A DNA stretch of 31,255 nucleotides from CAZVWQ01 sp964631275 (GCA_964631275.1 CAZVWQ010000020.1:1-31255); one strand, 5' to 3'. Shown: positions 15,282-24,590, counted from the first letter of the stretch. Numbers and translations are program-made. The notes: generated from the letters alone by a model not told the origin.

Positions 15282-15367
15282 GAGATTTTGAGACAAGACT
15301 CTTTATTTAAAGTTAACAGTTTTTTTAGAAGTGAAAAAAGAATAAGCCTATTTTTTTATGACAACTC

Positions 15368-16954
15368 ATGAAAATATTTAATTTTTATAAAATCTATCCA
15401 ATGCAAAAATTTGACCTTAATCCAGATTTTCAGAAAGCCATTAAAATAGTTACTGAAACTAAAAAAAATCTCTTTGTAACAGGTAAGGCTGGCACTGGTA
15501 AATCCACCTTTTTGAGATATTTGATAGATAATTGTAACAAAAAAAAAGTCGTCTTAGCTCCCACTGGTTTAGCAGCTATTAATGTAGGGGGCCAAACTAT
15601 TCATTCTTTTTTTAAGATTCCTCCAGGAGCCAGCCTACAAGACGCTCGTAAAGCTGGGGCTAAGCTAAGAAAACAAAAACTCTTCGAAAAACTAGAGCTT
15701 CTAATTATTGACGAAATCTCCATGGTTCGAGCAGACCTCCTAGATATGGTAGACGTAGCTCTCAAAGCAGCAAAAGAAAGTGTAGAGGCTTTTGGTGGAG
15801 TGCAAATTGTACTCATTGGCGATCTATACCAACTACCTCCAGTTGTTCGTTCTGATGAAGCAAAAATCCTTAGTCAAATCTACAAAACTCCATATTTTTT
15901 TTCGGCTGAGGTTTTTAAGTATTTATTAGAAAGCCTAGGCGAGAATCTAGAATATGTAGAGTTAAGCAAAATCTATCGGCAAACTGATTCAGATTTTATT
16001 CAGATTCTAAACAAAGTTAGATTCAAAGACATAGAGGATAAAGATTTGGATAAACTTAATCAAAAACTAGACCTTAATTGGCAAGATCTAGATGATAAAT
16101 ACGTAATTCTAACATCTCGCAATGACCAAGCAACAAAATTAAACCAAACTCAACTAGATCAACTAACTTCTAAATCTAAAACTTACAAAGGCGAAATTAA
16201 CGGAAACTTTAGTTCTAATTCTTTGCCTACAGAAATGAATCTAGAACTCAAAGTCGGAGCTAGAGTGATGTTTGTCAAAAACGACCTAAGTGGAAGATGG
16301 GTCAATGGAACCCTGGGCACGGTAACCAAGTTGAGTCCAAGTCATGTTAAAGTAAAAATAGATGATGGCCAAGAAGTTGATGTAGAAGCTGAAGAATGGG
16401 AAGTCTACAGTGCTAGTTATGACGACGTTAGCAGATCGATTATTAACGAAATCATCGGTAGCTTTACCCAGATTCCATTGAAACTTAGTTGGGCAATTAC
16501 AATTCATAAATCTCAAGGACAAACCTTTGATAAGGTAATTCTGGATCTAGGTCGAGGAGCCTTCACAACTGGACAGACTTATGTTGCTCTGAGTCGTTGC
16601 ACCAGCCTAGACGGATTAGTCTTAGCTAATAAACTGAAAAAATCCGACGTGAGAACTGATTACCAAGTTTCCAAATTCTTGACTTACCTAGAATACAGCC
16701 TCTCAGAAAAAAACCTGAGTCAGGAACAAAAAGTAGAAATTATAAAAAAGGCTATTAAAAACAAAATGAAGCTAGAAATTACCTACCTCAAAGGCACGAA
16801 CGTAAAAGATGTTAGGCAAATCAAACCTCAAAAAATAGGCCAAAGTGAATACCAAGGTAAAGAATTCCTAGCTTTAGAAGCTTATTGTCTTCTCAGAGAA
16901 GCCGATCGGATCTTTAATGTAAATCGTATAATCAAAATCAAATTGGTAAATTAA
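15368..16954 (+). CDS. Pif1-like superfamily 1 DNA helicase with C-terminal WYL domain
   Basis: A 528-residue helicase of the Pif1/RecD group, which unwinds DNA 5'-3' in replication, recombination and at unusual structures. Motifs are Walker A TGKAGTGKST (38-47), APTGLAA (64-70), Walker B LLIIDEISMV (111-120), GDLYQLPPVV (151-160), KIYRQ (201-205), a beta-barrel insert (about 290-350), and ITIHKSQGQTFDKV (377-390) with YVALSRCTSLDGL (405-417). After the helicase core, residues about 456-528 form a WYL-like domain (LEITYLKG, RQIKPQKIG, LEAYCLLREADRIFNVNRI), a ligand-sensing module found in regulators and defence proteins. The start at 15368 adds 11 residues ahead of MQKFDLNPDF; the ATG at 15401 is equally plausible. 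It is a single gene. Confidence 0.93.
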   Translation: MKIFNFYKIYPMQKFDLNPDFQKAIKIVTETKKNLFVTGKAGTGKSTFLRYLIDNCNKKKVVLAPTGLAAINVGGQTIHSFFKIPPGASLQDARKAGAKLRKQKLFEKLELLIIDEISMVRADLLDMVDVALKAAKESVEAFGGVQIVLIGDLYQLPPVVRSDEAKILSQIYKTPYFFSAEVFKYLLESLGENLEYVELSKIYRQTDSDFIQILNKVRFKDIEDKDLDKLNQKLDLNWQDLDDKYVILTSRNDQATKLNQTQLDQLTSKSKTYKGEINGNFSSNSLPTEMNLELKVGARVMFVKNDLSGRWVNGTLGTVTKLSPSHVKVKIDDGQEVDVEAEEWEVYSASYDDVSRSIINEIIGSFTQIPLKLSWAITIHKSQGQTFDKVILDLGRGAFTTGQTYVALSRCTSLDGLVLANKLKKSDVRTDYQVSKFLTYLEYSLSEKNLSQEQKVEIIKKAIKNKMKLEITYLKGTNVKDVRQIKPQKIGQSEYQGKEFLALEAYCLLREADRIFNVNRIIKIKLVN

Positions 16955-16996
16955 AACAAGTTTTTTTAGGGTAGAAATATAGTAAAAGAAGATAAG

Positions 16997-17015
16997 CTGT
17001 TAACTACTCAGTGAG
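16997..17015. repeat. R3 repeat fragment
   Basis: Nineteen bases, CTGTTAACTACTCAGTGAG, exactly match the reverse complement of the end of the R3 copy at 25635-25736. They lie between the convergent helicase and NAD genes. It is likely a remnant. Confidence 0.45.
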
Positions 17016-17054
17016 GGTATAAACTAAAACTTGATATTACACGCTAAAGGTTTT

Positions 17055-18476
17055 TTAATTTGCTTTTAAGATTTTAAGACTGTTTTTTTGGTTAATAAAA
17101 ATTTTAACCTCGTCTCCTTGAAGTAAATTAAATTTACGATCATCATCGCTATCAACAACTAAATAATGACCTAATCTTTCAGGTTGGATGATTATTTCTT
17201 GATTGGTGTTAAAGATAAAATTTTCTTTTAATTGACCTCTTTTTTTGTAATTCAAAAGAGCTACAAAACCAACCTGATTAGGTTTGAATTCTTTACCACG
17301 ACTACTGGCATAAAAAGCAGTCATACCCTGATGAGTGCTAATCAAAATTCCATTGCCATCAAAATAACCTTCTTGAAGGTCAAAAACGACTTTGAGATGA
17401 GAAGTTTTGTATATTTTATCTAAGCCAATAAAAATTTCATTAACTGCAGAAGCTAAAAACTCTTTACCGTTAACGCTAAAACTTAATCTCGGCCAAGAGT
17501 GTGTTTGTAGTTTTTTTCTTTGTAAAAAAAGACTAATTTTATGGACCATAATTTCTAGACTATCTGGTCTAAAAAGGGTTAGCTTTCCAACACTTTTATC
17601 AGGTTGAGAATTAACTCCACATACTAACTGATCATTTACAAATTTCATAGCCTTCAAGAAAGTTCCGTCGCCGCCGAGAGGTATAATTACTTTAGAATTT
17701 TTATATAAATTTTTTAATATTTGATCCGATTTAATTAAGTTATAATCTAGTTTATATTCTTTAAGCGTATTTAGTAGAATATTTTTTGTGTGATTATGTT
17801 TTTGATGATCGGTTTTTAATTTTTCTAATTTCTGGTCATAATCAAAGTCTTCATAATTCTCCATTTGCAGGCATTCCCAGTCGGTATATTTTTCTATAAT
17901 TAATATGTTTTTGGCTTCGTAATTTTTTGGTAAGTTTTTTTTTGTATATTTTTTTTGGTTTAATTCGTCTTCAAATTTTTCAATTTCTTGTAATCTTTTT
18001 ACAGATTTAATTTTAATCAAATATTTGCTAATTTCAATCGGAATAGATTTTTGCCAGTTTAGATCTTTAGCTATTAATTGTCTGATATGAACTGCCTTGA
18101 CGAATTTATTTATTTGTAAGTTTTTTATTTGCTTATCAGTATTTTCAAAGCAAGATGCGGTATAGGGATTACCAGAATAAAGGGTGTCGAATTCGGGTAG
18201 ATTTTTTAGAATATAATTTGTCCATTTTCTGGGATTATCAAAGTCTGGTATTGGGTAAATTTTAAAACAGGTTAACTTTTGATTATCAATAAATATCTGA
18301 AGCATTTCTTTTCGTTCGTAATAACTAAAAGGGTTTTTTTGCGTTAATTCAGACTCTGAGCTACCTATACCAATAATTATCTTACTTGGTTTATCTTTCA
18401 GAATTTGATTAATGGCGTCTACATGTCCGTTATGAAAAGGTTGAAAACGACCAATAAAAAGAGCAACAAAAGACAA
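17055..18476 (-). CDS. Bifunctional NMN adenylyltransferase (NadM-like) / NAD kinase fusion
   Basis: A 473-residue fusion of two successive steps to NADP. Residues about 1-165 are a NadM-like nucleotidyltransferase: GRFQPFHNGHVDAI (9-22) carries the HxGH adenylylation motif, followed by GIGSSESELTQKNPF (36-50), YERKEM (53-58) and VKAVHIRQLI (126-135). A Lys-rich linker (about 155-190) leads to an NAD kinase domain (about 190-473) with the catalytic GGDGTF (268-273), GVNSQPDKSVGKL (287-299), NEIFIG (346-351) and GMTAFYASSRG (384-394). Together the enzyme could turn NMN into NAD and then NADP. The start is TTG at 18476; an in-frame TGA lies four codons upstream and no internal Met precedes the motif. 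Function of each half is firm; channelling is inference. Confidence 0.92.
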   Translation of the reverse strand: MSFVALFIGRFQPFHNGHVDAINQILKDKPSKIIIGIGSSESELTQKNPFSYYERKEMLQIFIDNQKLTCFKIYPIPDFDNPRKWTNYILKNLPEFDTLYSGNPYTASCFENTDKQIKNLQINKFVKAVHIRQLIAKDLNWQKSIPIEISKYLIKIKSVKRLQEIEKFEDELNQKKYTKKNLPKNYEAKNILIIEKYTDWECLQMENYEDFDYDQKLEKLKTDHQKHNHTKNILLNTLKEYKLDYNLIKSDQILKNLYKNSKVIIPLGGDGTFLKAMKFVNDQLVCGVNSQPDKSVGKLTLFRPDSLEIMVHKISLFLQRKKLQTHSWPRLSFSVNGKEFLASAVNEIFIGLDKIYKTSHLKVVFDLQEGYFDGNGILISTHQGMTAFYASSRGKEFKPNQVGFVALLNYKKRGQLKENFIFNTNQEIIIQPERLGHYLVVDSDDDRKFNLLQGDEVKIFINQKNSLKILKAN

Positions 18477-18764
18477 ATTATAACTTAATCAAAAAATAAT
18501 AAAATAACTAAAACTAAAACTTAGAATTCAGTCAAAGTAAGAATCATACTAATTTGTTATTAATCACTATTAAGCTAATCCAGAATGAATAAATTTTATA
18601 AAAAGTTGGTCCTGTCTCAAAACAAGCTGATTTTAGTTACATTTTATTTTATACTCGTTTCATAATCAAATTTAGTAGGATTAATTATACTTACCGCAAA
18701 GTAAAAGAGTGTAAAAATAAACAACTTATCTAAATTTAGTATGTTTGTAAATATACAATTATAC

Positions 18765-20069
18765 TCAATTATTATTAGGAAAATTATCTAAAGTCAAAGT
18801 AAACTGTTGCTCTTGGCCATCTCTTAAAACTAATACTTTAATAGTATCCCCTACCCTATACCGCTGTAAAATTTTCTTAAGGGTGTTGCTAGCCGTTACT
18901 CTATCTTCGTTTACAGATATGATTATGTCTTTATCCTTAAGGCCAGCTTTATCTGCAGGTGAACCTGGAGAAATCGCTGATTGACCAGTGTCACTAGTAA
19001 TCAAAGCTCCTTCTTTTACACTTAAATTATTACTCTCAGCCACGAGTTGATTAATCTCTCTATACCTAATCCCAATAAAAGGTCTTTGAATTTTACCAGT
19101 CTCAATAACTGACTCTAAAGCTGGTCTAACATTATTAATAGGAATCGCAAAGCCAATATTTTCAGCTTTAGCTTTGGCTACGTTAACCCCAATTACATTT
19201 CCTTGAATATCAAGTAAAGGTCCTCCAGAATTACCAGGATTAATGCTGGCATCAGTCTGGATTATATTATCTAGAGTTTCTGTACTTCCAGACCCATCTG
19301 AAGCTGTGATAGTTCTACCTAGCCCAGAAATAATACCTTTGCTAACAGTATTGCTAAACTCGCCTAAAGAATTACCAATAGCTATGGCTGTTTGCCCTAC
19401 CCGAATGGATTCTGAGTCTCCTAAAGGTAGGCTAGTAAGTTTTTTATTTCCTGGATTGATTTTGAGTATGGCAATATCTAAGACCGGATCCCTATCAATG
19501 ACTTGAACTTCAAAAGTTTCTCCACCACTGAAGACTACTGTATAGTCAGCGCTACGATTATCTACTACATGCCTATTAGTTATTAAATAACCTTCGGTAG
19601 AAACCACAAAACCTGTTCCAGCACTAACTTGTTGCTCTCTAGGAAGACTACTAGGCCCACTAAAAGAATCTCTAAAAAATCTCTCAATCGCTGGTAATTC
19701 AGATGTAACCACGATACTAACTACCGAGTCATCACTAGATTCAACTACATCAATAATCGCCGATTGCTCATTAACGGTTTTAACTTCAGTAACTTCTTGA
19801 ATAGCTTGATCCCTGTTAATTGGGCTAAAATTAAACAAACTATTATCTTGGCTCCGTCTATTGATAATTATAAAGGCCAAAACACCAAAAATCGAAATAA
19901 AAACAAACAAGGCAGTAAGGATCATCACAATCCAAATAAAAATATTAGAGCTACCTTCAGACTTTAACTTGGTTTTTTCTGCAGGTCTATTTTTTTGTTC
20001 AGAAGATTGATCTGTCTTGGTATTTGTGGTAAAATTGCTGACATTTTTTTTATTTTGAGTTTCAGTCAT
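18765..20069 (-). CDS. htrA: HtrA/DegP-like S1C serine protease with PDZ domain
   Basis: A 434-residue membrane-anchored serine protease of envelope quality control. A Lys/Thr/Gln-rich cytoplasmic start (1-40) is followed by one membrane helix (about 43-69), a linker, a trypsin-like domain (about 105-325) with the catalytic triad H167 (TNRHVV), D198 (LDIAIL) and S281 (NPGNSGGPLL), and one C-terminal PDZ domain (about 330-428, with SPADKAGLKDKDIIISVN). One PDZ and an N-terminal anchor match the HtrA/DegS type rather than the two-PDZ DegP. The stop codon is TGA. It would cleave misfolded proteins outside the membrane. It is a single gene. Confidence 0.95.
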   Translation of the reverse strand: MTETQNKKNVSNFTTNTKTDQSSEQKNRPAEKTKLKSEGSSNIFIWIVMILTALFVFISIFGVLAFIIINRRSQDNSLFNFSPINRDQAIQEVTEVKTVNEQSAIIDVVESSDDSVVSIVVTSELPAIERFFRDSFSGPSSLPREQQVSAGTGFVVSTEGYLITNRHVVDNRSADYTVVFSGGETFEVQVIDRDPVLDIAILKINPGNKKLTSLPLGDSESIRVGQTAIAIGNSLGEFSNTVSKGIISGLGRTITASDGSGSTETLDNIIQTDASINPGNSGGPLLDIQGNVIGVNVAKAKAENIGFAIPINNVRPALESVIETGKIQRPFIGIRYREINQLVAESNNLSVKEGALITSDTGQSAISPGSPADKAGLKDKDIIISVNEDRVTASNTLKKILQRYRVGDTIKVLVLRDGQEQQFTLTLDNFPNNN

Positions 20070-20432
20070 AAAATCTTTATTTTAATTTAAAAAAATAAAT
20101 TAAGTATTAAATGTAATATATGAAATTAAAAATTTGGTCAATAGTTGGTCCAAAATTAAAGAAAATAGTCGATTTACTTTTTATTTATTAAAAAAAATAT
20201 TATAAAAAATTGCCAATTTATAAAATATTATTTTGTCTTCTTAAAATAAGAAACTTAGTTATTTTGAAAGTTATTTTGAACTTATCTTAGGACAAGACTA
20301 TTGGTAAAAATTTCAAACGGGTTCTGTAAAACCAAACGGATTTTGGTATAATTTTGGTATAGCAAATAAACTTTACAATCTTTATAAAAAATTTGACTTT
20401 AAAATTAATCTTTTTAAGATCCAAAAAACTCT
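20070..20432. other. Divergent spacer between htrA and PEP carboxylase
   Basis: These 363 bases hold a segment at about 20150-20300 related to 14803-14925 and to 4128-4245 (GTCGATTTAC, TTATTTTGAA). A TATAAT at 20347-20352 lies about 80 bases upstream of the carboxylase start, without a clear -35. No small gene is seen. Confidence 0.45.
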
Positions 20433-21989
20433 ATGCTAACTAGAAAAGTACCTTCGACATTTGCTTCTCAACATCCGGATCATGCTAGCGTACCTTATTG
20501 GAAAGAAGATGGTGATCCAATGATCAAAGCTGGAGATGAAGCTTTGGAAGTTTTTTTGGCTTTTAGTGAGCTTGGTATTCAAGAATATAAATGGGACTGG
20601 GAAGGGAAACTAGTTGATGAATCTGTTATAGAAAGACTGCTTATAAAATATTACGATTTTTTTAAGACTCATCCTTTAGGTAAAGAAAGGTTCTTAACTT
20701 ACAGATTACCAAACCCAAATGTAGAAACTGAACAAAGAGTAGGTAGGGCTTTTATGGGTCTTTTATCTGCTTCTGGATTAACACAGAGTCTTAAGTTGCC
20801 AACTCCACCAATGAACGAAGTGATCCTACCGATGTGTGAAACAGCTCATTCTATGATTGATATTCAAGAGGCTTTTAGAGAAATTGCTAACCTCAAGCAT
20901 TGGCTATTTGGTTTTCAATCTTCTAATCTTAGGCATATTCAGGTAATTCCATTATTTGAACAAACCCAAGTAATTGCTAATTCTGAATCTATTTTGACCG
21001 AATATGTCAAACTTCATGAAGATAGGTTTGGATTTAGACCTAATTACTTGAGACCCTATGTGGCTCGTTCAGATCCATCTTTAAATTCTGGTCATATAGC
21101 TACGCTACTAGCTATAAAGATAGCCTTTAGCAAATATAAAGAATTCGAAGATAATTTTGGAATCGAACTATATCCGATGATTGGTTGTGCGGCTTTGCTT
21201 TTTCGTGGTGGTCTCAAACCAGATAGAATAGAAGATTTTGTAAACGAATATGCCGGGGTTAAAACAGTTTTAATTCAGTCTGGTTTTCGTTATGATTACC
21301 CAAAAGAAGTAGCCATCCAAGGAATTAACAAATTAAACCAGTTGTTACCAAAAACTCAACCTAGAATATACACTCAAAAAGACTATAAAAATATGTTTGA
21401 ATTGATGGAACTTTTTGAAAATGCCTATCGTGATACTATTGAAAATTTAGCTTATACAGTTAATCAAATAGCTAGAGTATTTCCGTCTCGTAGAGAAAGA
21501 GTTCAACATACTGGGCTCTTTGGATATTCTCGTGGAGTAGGTAAAGTAACCTTGCCTAGGGCGATCAAATTTACTGGGTCTTTATATTCAATTGGTTTAC
21601 CACCTAGTCTAATTGGAGCTGGTAGAGGTCTAAGACTAGCTGAAGAAAAAAATTTAATTAATGATTTATCTGATTATTACCTAAATATAAAAAATGATTA
21701 TCAAGTTATAGCTAGATTTGTAAATAAAGAAAATCTTCGGTTGCTAGCTGAAGAAAAAATAAAAATAGATACCAAAACTTCTACTGAAACTTGGTCAGAG
21801 ATTTTACAAGATATAGATTATCTAGAACAATATTTGCAATTAGATTTTAGGCCACAAAGTCAAGAAGAAGTTAAGCATCAAAAGCTTACCACTAATATTG
21901 CAATTAAATTAAACGCTAAAAATTTTGAAATTTTAGAAATACAAGAATTAATTACTAAAGCTGGAAAATTAAGAAAAAGTTTAGGCTAG
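20433..21989 (+). CDS. ppcA: Phosphoenolpyruvate carboxylase, archaeal type (PpcA)
   Basis: A 518-residue PEP carboxylase of the compact archaeal class, which adds bicarbonate to PEP to give oxaloacetate and phosphate, replenishing four-carbon acids. It starts with the class signature STFASQHPDH (8-17). Other conserved blocks include LPNPNVETEQRVGRAF (92-107), RHIQVIPLFEQ (167-177), RPYVARSDPSLNSG (207-220), LLFRGGLKP (255-263) and QSGFRYDYP (282-290). Length is about 500, against about 900 in classical bacterial PEPC, and the usual bacterial motifs are absent. The class is mostly archaeal with scattered bacterial members, so horizontal origin is plausible. It is followed after 182 bases by the V/A-ATPase subunit B gene. 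Confidence 0.93.
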   Translation: MLTRKVPSTFASQHPDHASVPYWKEDGDPMIKAGDEALEVFLAFSELGIQEYKWDWEGKLVDESVIERLLIKYYDFFKTHPLGKERFLTYRLPNPNVETEQRVGRAFMGLLSASGLTQSLKLPTPPMNEVILPMCETAHSMIDIQEAFREIANLKHWLFGFQSSNLRHIQVIPLFEQTQVIANSESILTEYVKLHEDRFGFRPNYLRPYVARSDPSLNSGHIATLLAIKIAFSKYKEFEDNFGIELYPMIGCAALLFRGGLKPDRIEDFVNEYAGVKTVLIQSGFRYDYPKEVAIQGINKLNQLLPKTQPRIYTQKDYKNMFELMELFENAYRDTIENLAYTVNQIARVFPSRRERVQHTGLFGYSRGVGKVTLPRAIKFTGSLYSIGLPPSLIGAGRGLRLAEEKNLINDLSDYYLNIKNDYQVIARFVNKENLRLLAEEKIKIDTKTSTETWSEILQDIDYLEQYLQLDFRPQSQEEVKHQKLTTNIAIKLNAKNFEILEIQELITKAGKLRKSLG

Positions 21990-22171
21990 CAATTATTTTT
22001 TTTGGCCACTTAAACAAAATTTGAGATCGTTGTATATATAGATAGATTTTCTTTAGGTATATTTAGATTCTGATCTACTATTTTCAAAAATAGGTATGCG
22101 AGATCATCAATTTGACACAAAAATTTAATTTAACTCTTCTTAAACTAAGACAATAATCAATTCCGCACACT

Positions 22172-23587
22172 ATGATTTCGTATCAAACTGTAGAAGCTCT
22201 AAAAGGCCCTTTAGTTTTTATAAAAAAGACAGACAAAATAGGTTATCAAGAACTAGTCTCAATCCAGGACCCTAATGGTAGGCAAATGCAAGGTCAAGTA
22301 ATTGCCTTAGACGGTGATACTGCTATTGTACAATTATTTGAAAACTCAGCTGGGTTGCAGATTGATGGAGCTACAGCTATTTTTTCTGGAGAAACCAAAA
22401 GAATAGCTCTTTCGCCGACGATTTTGGGTAGAATCTTTAATGGTACTGGTAAGCCGATCGATGGCAAATCAATAATTAAAGGTAAAGAAGTAGATATTAA
22501 TAACTCTTTTTTAAGAGAGCAATCTCTACCTTTAGAGTATCGAGATGTATATGGAGCAGCTATTAATCCTTACCGTAGAGCTGAGCCTCATGACTTTATT
22601 CAGACTGGTATTTCTACTATTGATTTAACTAATACGATTGTTAAAGGTCAAAAAATCCCAATTTTTTCTGGTTCTGGTTTACCTGATTTAGAAATCCTAA
22701 CTAGAATTGCTTCTCAAGCTAGAACTAATGATCCTAATGATAAATTTACTGTAGTTGTTGCTGGAATGGGAATTACTAATGACCAATTTCAGTATCTAAA
22801 GCAAGAAATGGATAAATCTGGGGCTATTACTCGCTCTGTGATGTTTATTAATATTGCTTCTGACCCAGTAGTAGAGAGAGTTTTGACTCCGAGGTTAGCT
22901 CTAACTGTAGCTGAATATCTAGCTTATGAGTTGGATTTTTCTGTACTTACTTTAATGTTTGATTTAACTAATTATGCTAACGCTCTTAGAGAAATTTCTT
23001 CAGCCAAAAACGAAATTCCAGGCAGAGCTGGTTATCCTGGATATCTATATACAGATCTGGCTACACTTCTAGAAAGAGCAGGAAGTGTGGAGGGTAGGAA
23101 AGGAAGCAATACCCTAGTACCAATCCTGACAATGCCTAATGATGACAAGACTCATCCGATTCCAGATTTGACTGGTTATATCACTGAAGGTCAAATTGTT
23201 TTAGACAGGGCTATACATAAAAGAGGTATTTTTCCGCCAATTAATATCTTAGGCTCTCTTTCTCGACTAAAAGACAAAGGGCAAGGAGAAGGTAAAACTA
23301 GAGAAGATCATGATAAAGTAGCTGATCAAATGTTTGCTTCTCTCGCTGAAAGCATCAAACAACAAGACTTAGCTCTGGTACTTGGTAGAGACTCGCTTTC
23401 TTCTACTGGATTAGCTTATTTAGAGTTTAATAAACAATATTATAACAAATTTGTAAACCAAGGAAAAGATAATAGAACTATTGAAGAAACTCTAGATATT
23501 GCTTGGGAGTTATTTAGTATACTTCCTAGAGAGGAATTAAAAAAATTAAAAGATTCTTTGATTGATAAATATGGCAAAGGTTTCTAA
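22172..23587 (+). CDS. atpB: V/A-type ATPase subunit B
   Basis: A 471-residue non-catalytic B subunit of the V/A-ATPase head, which couples ATP to H+ or Na+ movement across the membrane. Key segments are the beta-barrel start (1-75), LGRIFNGTGKPIDG (85-98), INPYRRAEPHDFIQTGIS (131-148), a degenerate P-loop FSGSGLP (165-171) as expected for B, LTGYITEGQIVLDR (333-346), and the arginine-finger block SLSRL (362-366) with GKTREDH (374-380). Residues about 111-127 (LREQSLPLEYRD within) appear to be an insertion not present in the typical bacterial or archaeal sequence, where DIN is followed almost directly by the xxINP motif. The A and D subunits, usual neighbours, are not in the window. Confidence 0.94.
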   Translation: MISYQTVEALKGPLVFIKKTDKIGYQELVSIQDPNGRQMQGQVIALDGDTAIVQLFENSAGLQIDGATAIFSGETKRIALSPTILGRIFNGTGKPIDGKSIIKGKEVDINNSFLREQSLPLEYRDVYGAAINPYRRAEPHDFIQTGISTIDLTNTIVKGQKIPIFSGSGLPDLEILTRIASQARTNDPNDKFTVVVAGMGITNDQFQYLKQEMDKSGAITRSVMFINIASDPVVERVLTPRLALTVAEYLAYELDFSVLTLMFDLTNYANALREISSAKNEIPGRAGYPGYLYTDLATLLERAGSVEGRKGSNTLVPILTMPNDDKTHPIPDLTGYITEGQIVLDRAIHKRGIFPPINILGSLSRLKDKGQGEGKTREDHDKVADQMFASLAESIKQQDLALVLGRDSLSSTGLAYLEFNKQYYNKFVNQGKDNRTIEETLDIAWELFSILPREELKKLKDSLIDKYGKGF

Positions 23588-23712
23588 TAAATAACAAGTC
23601 CCTAGACTACAAAATTTCTTTCATGATCTTTTAGCATTTTATTTAAACTGCCAATCATTTCATTTTTGGTTTCACTCTAGGCCCTCCACACTTTTTTAAA
23701 TGAAGCTCAAAG

Positions 23713-23812
23713 TATACCCAAATGCTAACTAAATGATAATTTAACTGAAGGTTTTAGTTTGATTAAATAAGGAAAACATAGTCAAGAAAAATCAGTGAGT
23801 AATTAACAATAT
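23713..23812 (+). repeat. R3 interspersed repeat
   Basis: Shares GGTTTTAGTTTGATTAAATA with 25635-25736 and, inverted, matches 1682-1772. The ends are TATACCCAAATGCTAACTAA and an AT-rich right end, forming an imperfect palindrome with TA borders. Confidence 0.7.
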
Positions 23813-23853
23813 TAATATAGAACAAGACAATTTTTCTACTTTTGGAGATTTTA

Positions 23854-23944
23854 TAGCAATTCCACATTCAACTTAGATAGGCTGTTAGATATTAAGCTTC
23901 TTTTAAAGTAATCTTAGGATACTAAAAATGTCTAACTGGTATAT
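23854..23944 (-). mobile_element. MITE-like element (family R1)
   Basis: A 91-bp palindromic element from TAGCAATTCCACATTCAAC to GATTAGCTA, matching 1556-1656 in reverse with a small internal deletion. TA flanks both sides (23852-23853 and 23945-23946), agreeing with a TA target duplication. Confidence 0.75.
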
Positions 23945-24161
23945 AGATTAGCTATATATACTCAATTTACTTTCAAAATTTACATTTTAAGCCTTAAGAA
24001 AAACAAAATAACTCCCAAATTCGATTAAATTTGGCCTGCTATCAAATTGATTATGTGGAGTAAGTATAGTTTTTTGTTTGGTTAAATTTAGCTAATTTAC
24101 GCTTCTTATTACCTAATCCGTTTAATATTAATTCGTACGCTTTTCGTACTGTACAAAACCC

Positions 24162-24284
24162 ATTTGAAATTTTTTACCAATTTAAAGTAAAAATAAAGAA
24201 ATTACTTGTATTTAATTTTGAACAAAAAATCTAAATCTTAGCTTAAGAGTAGCTCTAATTACAATTTTTGAAACAAATTAAAAC
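24162..24284 (-). repeat. R5 repeat, diverged inverted copy
   Basis: The reverse complement aligns end to end with the 124-bp repeats at 6306 and 7108 (shared TTTGAAATTTTTTACCAATT and CAATTTTTGAAAC), but with many substitutions, in contrast to the perfect identity of that pair. Confidence 0.75.
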
Positions 24285-24590
24285 TAAAATTAAACTTATC
24301 TTATCCCATTACTCAAAAAAATAAAGATTCTTTAAAGTTTTTGAAACAGGACTATTTTTTATTTTAAAAGGTAAGTAATCAAATAAATTCTATAATAAAT
24401 CCTTGTACTAACTAGACAGTTTTTTTAAGCTTTAGTTCAAAAAAATGATAAAATCAAGGTCTAGTCAAACGAGCAAGATAATTTAAATTTGGGTTTGCGG
24501 TTATTATGAAAGCTGGTAAAAGTTTGGGTATGCTTTATTTTATACTTAATTTATTTTCAAAATTTACATTTTTAAATCTTAAAAAATCGC

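Larger units (their letters stand above)
14764..15367. other. Divergent spacer containing the right inverted-repeat arm
   Basis: The 604 bases lie between the divergently transcribed membrane-anchored protein (minus) and the Pif1-like helicase (plus). They include a segment at 14803-14925 resembling 20150-20300 (AAAGAAAA and AGTCGATTTAC), then an R1 MITE (15031-15130) and R6 (15131-15281). I see no convincing promoter for either gene. Confidence 0.55.
23588..24590. other. One-kilobase repeat mosaic downstream of the ATPase gene
   Basis: The longest non-coding stretch here. In order it holds R3 (23713-23812), an R1 MITE (23854-23944), R7 inverted (23948-24060), a perfect 9-bp hairpin sequence CGTACGCTTTTCGTACG-like at about 24134-24150 (arms CGTACG and CGTACTG imperfect), R5 inverted and diverged (24162-24284), and a partial R7 directly before the rhodanese gene (24535-24587). 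No ATPase D subunit, tRNA or other gene is present. Confidence 0.6.

Noticed and set aside
15601..15816. 71-codon minus-strand frame inside the helicase gene
   Set aside because: Antisense to Walker A/B-bearing helicase sequence; a shadow frame.
23588..24590. tRNA, rRNA or ATPase D subunit gene in the long gap
   Set aside because: No cloverleaf arms or T-loop sequence and no open frame of suitable length; the region is made of repeats R1, R3, R5 and R7.
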